Origin: Aradus depressus
Taxonomy: Eukaryota > Arthropoda > Insecta > Hemiptera > Aradidae
Direction: 5' to 3'
Assembly: GCA_963662175.1 (NCBI GenBank)
Contig: OY759218.1
Location: 17,574,480-17,638,479 of the forward strand
Length of the DNA stretch: 64,000 nt
The position numbers and the translations under genes were made by a program. This document shows positions 56,173-64,000 of this stretch, in pieces (within the stretch, counting starts at the first letter, position 1; each line of letters opens with the position of its first letter). Below the pieces are notes generated by a model. That model was not told where the DNA came from. It worked only from the letters and a program-made list of their open reading frames with translations, and did no database searches.

Positions 56173-56463
56173 TATTTATATGTAAATTCAGAAACTCATA
56201 GGACGATACTTATCAGTTTTCAGCCGAATCGGCCAAAGGGATGTGGGGACCAGATATTCAACGAATGTGTCATCACGAAATTTAGTATGATAATTAACAA
56301 GTCCCTGACATCTATTGATTTTCAACCAAATCGGTCTATTGGTTTCAGAGGGAGAGCAAACATTTAGTTGATTAATTCGCGGTGGGGAAGTACATTGCCG
56401 GTGATTCACCGACCACGTTTTAATAAAGTTTGATTTATATAGATAATTCTAAGATAATCTTAC

Positions 56464-56559
56464 CTCAAAATATTCTCTCACGTCGTAGCTTTCTTGTAAA
56501 AAGTCTTGAGCCGCAGGTTCATCATGGCAATAGGCAACGTGCTTATCGAAATCTCGCTC
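56464..56559 (-). CDS. UNC-89/obscurin-like gene, exon b (DH domain)
   Basis: Acceptor TTTTTTTAG precedes 56559 and donor GTAAGA follows 56464. It is 32 codons, phase 0 at both ends. The peptide starts ERDFDKHVAYCHDEPAAQDF and ends ESYDVREYFE, the middle DH helices of the UNC-89/obscurin type (the YC.DEP.AQ pattern). It joins to DLASRLHDD in exon c. Confidence 0.88.
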
Positions 56560-57160
56560 CTAAAAAAATTAATTAAAATAATTTTTGAAAGTAGGAAGAA
56601 TAAAATAAAAAAATATTTCTGAAAAGTGTGATCAGATCACACATTGAAGGATTTCGTGGAAGCATTCATAGTAACAAAAATAAGGCTAGGATTTAAACGC
56701 ACATTACAATATGATAAATGCACAGTAAATTGCAACACTGTAAATAAAATATTAACCCAATTACTAAAAATATATTGCTTAGTAAGTTAATCCAACACGG
56801 TTAATAAGGTGCAGTAGGAAATTTCAGAACACCCGATAAAAAATTTGAATGCCCAGTAAAAAAAATTAAAGACTAAGATTTAAAATGCACAGTACATAAT
56901 TGTAGTTTACAGAGTAAATCCAGTTGATGTATCCGAAGAAATAAAATGTTGACTCTCTCGTCGGTACTTGTAGTGAAACAGTCCAGGTTCTCCTGATATA
57001 GAAAAACCCCATGGGGGAGCATAAAGAAAATATCTAATTGCGAACAGCCTAATTTATTTACCATGAGTATATCCTTTTTACTCTGCCTTTATTTTATTTA
57101 CTATTTAGTTATATATTTAGTTTGTTTACTGTGAATATATCCTTGTTACTGGGCGTTTAT
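56560..57160. other. Intron sequence with short irregular repeats
   Basis: Phrases such as GCACAGTAAATTG, CCCAGTAAAAAA and GCACAGTACATAA recur loosely at 56700-56900. No gene or known element. Confidence 0.4.
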
Positions 57161-57850
57161 TTTGTTTACCAAATGCTGACGGGACATTGGTGAATAAGGA
57201 CTCCACATCAAAGCTGACGAGTATGTCACCCTTATTTGTCTTCACTTCCCTCAGTATCTCTAACATACGGGTCGAGTTCTTCACAAACGAAGGGCCGAGA
57301 CCCACATGCAGCTTAAGTAGCTTTGAACTTGCTAGGCTTGTAGGTTGAGCTGCCTATGATGGAGTCTATTAGCCTATCGTGACCTCTTCTTTATGCAATT
57401 TTGGAACACCGTTTAATTTTGGAGTTCTTGAGTCTTGTGGAGCCATAAATATTTTCGTCCGGTCCTCCAAGCTGCTCTCATCTATCATTTTTTTAATTTA
57501 GGTTTCAATTCTTCTTGAAGGGTCTTTTCCGACTGTCTTATAATTAGCCGGATCAAACAACTCACCCATTCTCTTGTCATAGTCATTACGGTCCATTACT
57601 ACCGTCACGTTCAACAAGTTGAATGAAGAGGGATGAGTCATGAAGGCCAATAAAGGCAACGTGACGGAAATGACTATGACAAGAGAATGGGTGAGTTGCT
57701 TGATCCGGCTAATTAAAAGACTGTCGGAAAAGACCCTTCAAGAAGAATTGAAACAAAAATGAAAAAAAAGATAAGTGAGAGCAGCTTGGAGGACCGGACG
57801 AGAAGATACATCGCTCCACAAGACTCAAGAACTCCAAAATTATACGGAAA
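57160..57850 (-). pseudogene. Penelope-like element RT fragment, partly inverted-duplicated
   Basis: The minus strand of 57612-57390 gives VVMDRNDYDKRMGELFDPA, KTVGKDPSRRIE and APQDSRTPKLNGVPKLHKE: the N-terminal RT region of Penelope-like elements (the NATVVMDR and LPK.HK motifs), with stops and frameshifts. 57160-57390 continues into diverged RT sequence. A second copy of 57415-57612 lies inverted at 57658-57843, joined by about 45 bp. Confidence 0.65.
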
Positions 57851-58052
57851 AATGAAAATTGAATAAAAAAGGGGTTTATATTTGAAATTCAATCGCGCGG
57901 TCTCTGAGCGCGAATGGAGCGAGAATTTTCAATATTTGACCACCATTAAATCTCGGAACAGGGGGAGATCGTTTGAATGTTATTGGTAGATACAATAGTT
58001 TCTGAGATCCCTAGGGTAGCCAAGGACACTATAGAAAAACTATAGCGTATAG

Positions 58053-58575
58053 TGTTAAGGCCGAAAAGTGAAATAAACTTTATAAAGACTATGGGGTATA
58101 TGTGGAGGGGGTGACGCCATGTGTAAAGTGCATGTACTTTGTATAGTGGCCACTAGAGGTCACGGTGGCCATTGTTGTTCAGTTAACCTGACGAGTCAAG
58201 TGCAGTCTGGCTGTCTGTAGAGAGGTGCCCTCAGCCCTTTGCTGCACAACTCACCACCACCTCGACCAGTGCCTGCCCTCAGCCCTTGCTGCAGGTATTG
58301 GTCAAGAAGCCCCAGAAGACGGACCCTCAACCCAGACGCATTGTGACGAGGCAGCTCCTTGGCGTCTCCACGCGACCGCTCACCTACCCCGGACATTTTA
58401 GTATAATTTATTTTATCATTTCTTAAATTTAATTAATTGTTTCGTTTTGTTTCCATTTGTTTAGTCTTTTTTTTCATTATTATAATTTGTTTCGTTAACC
58501 TATATACAGTCCACTTTATTTTGTTTTCAATTACCTTCTCTCAATTATATTATTTACTTGCTCTAGGTATTAACA
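58053..58575 (+). repeat. 5' LTR of BEL/Pao element
   Basis: 523 bp, TG...CA ends. It presumably carries promoter and polyadenylation signals, not mapped here. All four differences from the 3' LTR lie in the last 36 bases. Confidence 0.95.
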
Positions 58576-58577
58576 TA

Positions 58578-58595
58578 TGGTACCTCCAGGCCGGA
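58578..58595 (+). promoter_or_regulatory. Putative primer-binding site
   Basis: TGGTACCTCCAGGCCGG starts two bases after the 5' LTR. PBSs begin TGG because they pair with the CCA end of a tRNA. The primer tRNA was not identified. Confidence 0.6.
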
Positions 58596-58772
58596 TGGCA
58601 ATTGGCTTATTTGTAATAATTAATATTAGCATAGTGATTTGGCCGGCCGTGTTTAATATAATACTAATTAATTTATAACACGTCCTAAACCACCTTGTTT
58701 TCTTCCTTGTTCTTTTGTTTTTCTCTAATTGATTTTTTTTAACCTCTTTTTCTCTAGATAATATATATTTAT

Positions 58773-61700
58773 TTGATCATGGCGCCAAAATTAAAGACAG
58801 GTAACGAATCTGTTTTAGCGGAACTTATTGACGAATTAGAGGACTTGCATAGTGATATTATGCAGACTAAAAAATTAGGACAAGCAGTCGCCACCGACAA
58901 AACTAATCTAAAAATATTTAAAGCTCGCCTTTCTAGAATTGATTCCACTTTTGAGAAATTTAATTCAATATGTTCTGAGGCAAAGCGAATTGCAAATTCT
59001 TTGAGCAAAAGTGAGGAATTACAATTAATATCGAAATTACGGAATGTGACCAGAGAGTATTATTATGAGGCGTTATCGTTTGATATTGAGCCAGGTGATA
59101 CGTCTTTGGGTCAGTCTATCAGTTCGGGGCTTGGGAGGACCCAGGGCCCTAGATGCAAGTTACCCACCATACAGTTACCCGTCTTTCAAGGGGACTTAGC
59201 CACCTGGGCTTCATTTAGAGACACCTATATCTCCTTAATCCACGACAATAACGAAATTTCGGATGTAGAAAAGTTTCACTATCTTAAAACATCGTTAAAG
59301 GGGGTAGCTTTACAAACTATCTCATCCATCCCTATAACATCTCAATATTATTCTCAGGCGTGGCAAACTGTCATGCAGAAGTATGATAACAAACGACTGC
59401 AGGCTACCCACTTTCTTACAAATATTTTTAACTTTAAGTCTTCATTCAAATCCAATTTATCGTATTTAGAACAATTCTCAAATGTTGTTTTGGAAAGCGC
59501 ACAAGCGTTTCAAGCGTTGAAACTTGAAGACGAATCAGGTTTTATCATTTTAACGTACGTCCTGAAATTATTAGATCAAAAAACTAGGGAAAAATTTGAA
59601 ACTGAACATAATAAAATCGATTTACCCACTTTGCAAAATTTAATCGATTTTGTCCATCGACAAAGTGTATTTCTTCAGTCGGAGAATCTAACGTCGGGCG
59701 CGCCCTCTGCTTTCGCTCCTCCTTGCAAGTCCAACGAAAGTCGTAAACAAATTTTCATGTCGACTGATGCCTCTGAGAGGTTCCAGTCTTCTTGTTCTTT
59801 GTGCAATGAAAAACATCGTTTGTACAGATGTAATACATTTTTATCCATGAGCCCATCTGAAAGATTTGCTCAAGTAAAACGTTTAAGGCTTTGTTTTAAT
59901 TGTCTTTCCCCCCACCATAACAGATCTAAGTGTTCATCGTCTGGGTGTCGGAAATGTAACAATCCACATCACTCTTTGCTTCACTTTCTTACAAAGGACA
60001 CCTCTGTCACTAGAGATAAACCTGTTCCTCAAATAATCCCGCCGGCTAAACAAGATCCCTCAGCTAAAGGCGCAATTTTATCCTCATCGGTGCGGGGCGA
60101 ACCTTGTGTCCTTTTAGGTACCGCTGAGGCTAGAATCAAAGATTCGAATGGAGATTTTCAAAAAATTCGAATGGTATTAGATAGTGGGGCACAACGGTCT
60201 TTTATAACTTCGGCATGTGCCAAGAGGCTTGGCCTAAAACAGTACGTTAACTCGCAGATGTTGTGCGGATTCACCGATAGCCCGATCCGAGGTGGGAAAT
60301 TTCAGGTGAATTGTTTATTGGCCCCAAAAACCTCTTTTCAGCCCCAACTTGAAACCAAAGCTATAGTAATCCCTCAAATTACTTCAAAAATGCCCATATC
60401 TCCTATACCTCGAGAGGTTCTGCATTACTTTGAAAATTATTTCCTTGCGGATTCATCTTTTGGGGACCCGGGTTCTATTGATTTTCTGCTAGGAGCCGAT
60501 TTGTTCAGTGAGATTTTCGTAGGAGAATCCTTGTCTACTCCCACCGGTTATCCCAATGCTCTCAAAACGATTTTTGGTTGGGTTGTGGTAGGCCCCATGG
60601 ATAACCCCTTCACTACCACCGGTAAGGCGGCAACGCTAATGGTAGTTAACCAAACCCCCCCTCTAGACGCTATTTTAGAAAATTTTTGGGAAGTTGAGGA
60701 TGTTTCCGGAGTTCAGGTCACCAATCCGGACGAAGTTCAATGTGAGGAACATTTAGTCCAAACACATAGTCGTGATCAAACGGATCGCTATGTCGTGCGT
60801 TTACCTTTTAAAAATTTAGATGACATAACTTTGGGAAATTCTTATCATACCGCACTACATCGATTTCAAAATTTAGAATACCGCCTAAACAAGAGTCCTG
60901 ATCTTAAACTTGAGTATTCACATGTATTCAAAAATTATCTTGAGCTAAATTACATGTCCCCTGCGACCAGCCCAGATAAATATTTCCTTCCTCGCCATTG
61001 TGTTTTAAAGGATATCACATCAACTAAGTTACTAGTGGTATTTGATTCTTCCGCGCCTACTATATCTGGATCTTTAAATGATAAACTTCATGTAGGGCCA
61101 AAATTACATTCAGACATTCGCGATGTCATTCTCCATTTTAGAAAGTATACCATCGCTCTGAGTGCCGATATATGTCAGATGTATTTGCAAATTGTGGTTC
61201 ACCCAGTGGACAGTTCATATCAACCTGCATTATACCGTTTTGAGTCTACTAAATTGGTGCAAGAGTTTGAACTCAGTCGAGTAATTTTATTCCCATTTAT
61301 TGACTTAGTGGGAATCCTCAGGGTGGGCGGTCGCCATCCTATTTTGATGCCCTCCAAGGCACATTTTGTAAATTTATCAGTAGATCTTTACCACCAATCT
61401 TACCTTCATGCCGGCCCGCAACTGTTACATTCTTTGTTGCAACGGCAATATTGTATCATGTCGGGACGTCATGTTATACTTTTCCGAATTCATATATGCA
61501 TAAAGTGTTGGAAACTTCGTGCTACGACAGCCACAGCCTTCATGGGAGATCTTCCGCCTTCTAGGTTCGAGCAGGGAAGGGCATTTATTAATGTGGGGGG
61601 AGATTTTGCAGGCCCTTTTTTAATTAAATCATCCACACTTCGAAAGGCCAGCATAGTTAAGGCTTATCTTTCCTTGTTTGTGTGCATGAGCACCAAGGCT

Positions 61701-62504
61701 ATGCCTCTTGAGCTTGTGTCCCAACTTTCCACCGAAGCGTTTTTGTCGTGTTTGGATAGATTTGTCGGCCGCCGAGGACTGCCATCCCAAATCTTTTCAG
61801 ACAATGGTAGCAATTTTGTGGGCGCATATCGACACTTACGAGATGTGTATAAATGGTTACATGAAAGTAGAACCCAAAATGCTATTAGCAGTCATTTGAA
61901 CTCGAAAGGCGTTCAATGGAAATTTATACCTCCGGCAGCCCCACATTTCGGAGGAATATGGGAGGCCGGGGTAAAGGCGTGTAAAGGTCATCTTGTCAGA
62001 GTTTTAGAACAACGGGTACTGACATTTGAGGAGCTTAATACAGTCATCATTAGGATTGAAGCCGTACTTAATTCTAGACCGTTGCATCCATTATCATCTT
62101 CTCCGACAGAATATGACACCTTGACTCCTGGACATTTTTTAGTAGGGGGCCCACTGGTTGCTCTACCCGAACAGGACTTAACTGATGTACAGACTAACCG
62201 CTTGTCGCGGTGGCAGTTATTGAGAAGGAGCGTCCAGGATGTTTGGAATAGGTGGCGACACGAGTATCTAAATTGTCTTCAACAACGTGTTAAGTGGCAT
62301 GCTAAAACTAGAAATTTAGAAATTAATGATTTGGTTTTATTACGGGAACCACATTGTCCGCCGCTTGTTTGGCCTACCGGGCGGGTAACGCATACATACC
62401 CTGGAAAGGACGGGATCGTCAGGGTTGTTAAGGTAAAAACACCCAAAGGTGAATACGTCCGGCCAATCACTCAGCTAGTGCTACTGCCTATTACCTCTGA
62501 TTAA
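58773..62504 (+). CDS. BEL/Pao polyprotein lacking most of RT and RNase H, 1243 aa
   Basis: Gag (DUF1759-like) occupies about residues 1-330; cysteine-rich knuckles include CSLCNEKHRLYRC (about 340) and CFNCLSPHHNRSKC (about 374). An aspartic protease has VLDSGAQRSFI (about 468). RT begins near 736 and is recognisable through SADICQMYLQI (about 797), then breaks off near residue 838. No YVDD box and no RNase H follow. The reading continues at once into the integrase N-terminal zinc region (HAGPQLLHSLL...CIKC) and core: GGDFAGPF (about 943), SDNGSNFVGA (about 1009) and FGGIWEAGVKACK (about 1060), then a DUF5641-like end. Members of this group usually exceed 1,650 residues. The second Met, in ATCATGGCG, is the better start. 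Confidence 0.92.
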   Translation: MIMAPKLKTGNESVLAELIDELEDLHSDIMQTKKLGQAVATDKTNLKIFKARLSRIDSTFEKFNSICSEAKRIANSLSKSEELQLISKLRNVTREYYYEALSFDIEPGDTSLGQSISSGLGRTQGPRCKLPTIQLPVFQGDLATWASFRDTYISLIHDNNEISDVEKFHYLKTSLKGVALQTISSIPITSQYYSQAWQTVMQKYDNKRLQATHFLTNIFNFKSSFKSNLSYLEQFSNVVLESAQAFQALKLEDESGFIILTYVLKLLDQKTREKFETEHNKIDLPTLQNLIDFVHRQSVFLQSENLTSGAPSAFAPPCKSNESRKQIFMSTDASERFQSSCSLCNEKHRLYRCNTFLSMSPSERFAQVKRLRLCFNCLSPHHNRSKCSSSGCRKCNNPHHSLLHFLTKDTSVTRDKPVPQIIPPAKQDPSAKGAILSSSVRGEPCVLLGTAEARIKDSNGDFQKIRMVLDSGAQRSFITSACAKRLGLKQYVNSQMLCGFTDSPIRGGKFQVNCLLAPKTSFQPQLETKAIVIPQITSKMPISPIPREVLHYFENYFLADSSFGDPGSIDFLLGADLFSEIFVGESLSTPTGYPNALKTIFGWVVVGPMDNPFTTTGKAATLMVVNQTPPLDAILENFWEVEDVSGVQVTNPDEVQCEEHLVQTHSRDQTDRYVVRLPFKNLDDITLGNSYHTALHRFQNLEYRLNKSPDLKLEYSHVFKNYLELNYMSPATSPDKYFLPRHCVLKDITSTKLLVVFDSSAPTISGSLNDKLHVGPKLHSDIRDVILHFRKYTIALSADICQMYLQIVVHPVDSSYQPALYRFESTKLVQEFELSRVILFPFIDLVGILRVGGRHPILMPSKAHFVNLSVDLYHQSYLHAGPQLLHSLLQRQYCIMSGRHVILFRIHICIKCWKLRATTATAFMGDLPPSRFEQGRAFINVGGDFAGPFLIKSSTLRKASIVKAYLSLFVCMSTKAMPLELVSQLSTEAFLSCLDRFVGRRGLPSQIFSDNGSNFVGAYRHLRDVYKWLHESRTQNAISSHLNSKGVQWKFIPPAAPHFGGIWEAGVKACKGHLVRVLEQRVLTFEELNTVIIRIEAVLNSRPLHPLSSSPTEYDTLTPGHFLVGGPLVALPEQDLTDVQTNRLSRWQLLRRSVQDVWNRWRHEYLNCLQQRVKWHAKTRNLEINDLVLLREPHCPPLVWPTGRVTHTYPGKDGIVRVVKVKTPKGEYVRPITQLVLLPITSD

Positions 62505-62574
62505 TGTATTTAAGTTTTGCATTGTATAGCTTCTTAGAATATTAAAAAATTTTTGTAAATTTTGGTGGGCGGTT

Positions 62575-63097
62575 TGTTAAGGCCGAAAAGTGAAATAAAC
62601 TTTATAAAGACTATGGGGTATATGTGGAGGGGGTGACGCCATGTGTAAAGTGCATGTACTTTGTATAGTGGCCACTAGAGGTCACGGTGGCCATTGTTGT
62701 TCAGTTAACCTGACGAGTCAAGTGCAGTCTGGCTGTCTGTAGAGAGGTGCCCTCAGCCCTTTGCTGCACAACTCACCACCACCTCGACCAGTGCCTGCCC
62801 TCAGCCCTTGCTGCAGGTATTGGTCAAGAAGCCCCAGAAGACGGACCCTCAACCCAGACGCATTGTGACGAGGCAGCTCCTTGGCGTCTCCACGCGACCG
62901 CTCACCTACCCCGGACATTTTAGTATAATTTATTTTATCATTTCTTAAATTTAATTAATTGTTTCGTTTTGTTTCCATTTGTTTAGTCTTTTTTTTCATT
63001 ATTATAATTTGTTTCGTTAACCTATATACAGTCCACTTTATTTTGTTTTCAATTACCTTCTATCAATTATATCATTTAGTTGCTCTAGGTAATAACA
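62575..63097 (+). repeat. 3' LTR of BEL/Pao element
   Basis: 523 bp, preceded by a purine-rich GGTGGGCGG tract at about 62564-62572 that may serve as polypurine tract. Confidence 0.95.
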
Positions 63098-63215
63098 TAT
63101 AGATAAAATTATCGAACCCTATTTCTTTCCTGACTCAATCTAGTACAGTTCGGTTCCTGCGTCGCCTCAAGCCTAAGTCTTAAGAAAAATTACATATTTA
63201 ATTTATAGTAGTTAC

Positions 63216-63285
63216 CATTCTTAAGAAGGTCCTTCCAAGGGCTTTGGCTTCATTTGCATAAAACTTTATCCCCTCCAAAAGAACT
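63216..63285 (-). CDS. UNC-89/obscurin-like gene, exon a (DH domain, first exon in the window)
   Basis: Acceptor AATTATTTCAG precedes 63285 and donor GTAACT follows 63216. It is 70 bp, entering with one base that completes a codon from an upstream exon outside the window. The peptide LLEGIKFYANEAKALGRTFL is a DH-domain stretch (IKFYA...GRTFLR) and joins to ERDFDKHV in exon b. The DH start (conserved region 1) must lie beyond 64000. Confidence 0.85.
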
Positions 63286-63394
63286 CTGAAATAATTGGAT
63301 AAATAAATTATAAAACTGAAGTAGAGAAGAAAAAAAAAAGGGTGATGTGGACTTGTACCAAACACTTTTTGACAGATCACTTGAGGAAGTAAGA

Positions 63395-64000
63395 GAGGGG
63401 AGGGGCTCTCTCAAATTTATTTCATACTGACATTAATGGGTGTGTGTTCGCTTCAGCGGTTTAAGAAAAGAAATTTATTTTACATTCTTTGGGCGCTATA
63501 ACGTTGATCGTATTTGTCCTATCACAAAATTTGAAGAACATTAGCGATTGGAAATTTAACAAGGATCATTTTTGGTAAGAACCAATTTTTCGGTCGGACT
63601 AACCGTTTTCACGTAAATCAAGAAAACGTCTAAAAAAATGGTTTCAGATTAAATGTTCTGAATGGAATGGAATTATAATGAGGAAGTTTCGATAGGACAA
63701 ACCGTCATCGCGTTTTGGAGTTGTGATTTTAAGGCATGTATGTCGCAAACCTGATGTCCTTAATAGAAAATGTGCCTTTAAGGTTTCTCATAAGGAACAA
63801 TTTTTGTAAGAATCAATTTTTCAATAGGACTAGCCATTTTTGCGTACATCATTCAAACATATAATAACCGGGCGACCAGCAAATTTTATTTGATGAGATT
63901 TTAGATTAGGTCATAAAAATATTTAGACCAAAATCTAATCAGATTTAAGTTAGCACATGTGACATCTTCATTTGAAATTTTAAGTTCATAGCCACTATAG
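63395..64000 (+). repeat. Family F copy, cut by the window edge
   Basis: CTCTCAAATTTATTTCATAC, AGCGATTGGAAATTTAACAA, CTAACCGTTTTCACGTAAAT, and later a second partial round (AGGAACAATTTTTGTAAGAA, GACTAGCCATTTTTGCGTAC), suggesting tandem or rearranged copies. Confidence 0.6.

Larger units (their letters stand above)
54720..56410 (-). repeat. Family R copy carrying the nested P1 MITE
   Basis: The left block GTGTAATCGGTCAGAAAGTC and units before 55012 resume after 56173 and end in GGGGAAGTACATTGCCGGTG at 56386-56405. The interruption is the P1 element. Confidence 0.72.
58053..63097 (+). mobile_element. BEL/Pao LTR retrotransposon, internally deleted, TATAG target duplication
   Basis: Two LTRs of 523 bp (58053-58575 and 62575-63097) begin TGTTAAGG and end TAACA. 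TATAG occurs immediately before and after (58048-58052, 63098-63102). Between them is one long ORF. The LTRs differ at only four bases, so insertion is recent. The element is antisense to the muscle gene, in the intron between exons a and b. At about 5.0 kb it is shorter than usual for the group because part of pol is gone. Confidence 0.95.

Noticed and set aside
58196..58396. 66-aa minus-strand ORF found identically at 62718-62918
   Set aside because: Both lie inside the two identical LTRs; duplication reflects the LTRs and not a conserved gene.

Overview
This window is animal nuclear DNA, most likely from an arthropod. It is AT-rich, with spliced exons bounded by GT-AG sites, non-LTR and BEL/Pao retrotransposons, tRNA-derived SINEs and many MITE-type DNA transposons. 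Several SINE tails are CCTAA repeats, the arthropod telomere motif. I cannot name the species.

The only host gene I can support lies on the minus strand and spans almost the whole window. Eight short exons (63285-63216, 56559-56464, 45128-45036, 16922-16758, 15150-15013, 5821-5686, 4526-4359, 1324-1148) join in frame without a gap. They encode the DH (RhoGEF) domain from partway in, a complete PH domain and a Ser/Glu-rich linker that closely resembles UNC-89/obscurin, the giant muscle M-line protein. Coding bases total about 1.04 kb. The introns run from 1.2 to 28 kb and are filled with mobile elements. The gene continues past both window edges.

Layout. 1-1054 is a 161-bp satellite. 2.1-5.7 kb holds SINE-like insertions and a MITE. 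6.2-10.6 kb is a nearly intact jockey-type LINE (minus strand). 10.7-13.1 kb is a pogo-like MITE with a young R1/I-type LINE inserted at its edge. 13.1-25 kb holds LINE fragments, palindromic elements, hAT-like elements with 8-bp target duplications, and copies of a repeat (family R) built from units of about 142 bp. 26.4-30.2 kb is a CR1/L2-type LINE with an intact ORF, apparently inside a mariner relic. 30.5-44 kb is a dense mosaic of family R, pogo-like MITEs, tRNA SINEs and a duplicated 0.52-kb repeat. 43.8-44.6 kb is a nearly perfect palindrome with 385-bp arms. 45-57 kb contains more SINEs, family R copies, a three-level nested insertion, several hammerhead-core-like motifs and a Penelope-like fragment. 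58.05-63.10 kb is a complete BEL/Pao unit with 523-bp LTRs and a TATAG target duplication, but its polyprotein has lost most of RT and RNase H in frame.

Apart from the muscle gene, everything recognisable is selfish or repetitive DNA. Target-site duplications allow much of the insertion order to be read from the sequence. Boundaries of dispersed repeats are approximate because they were read by eye.
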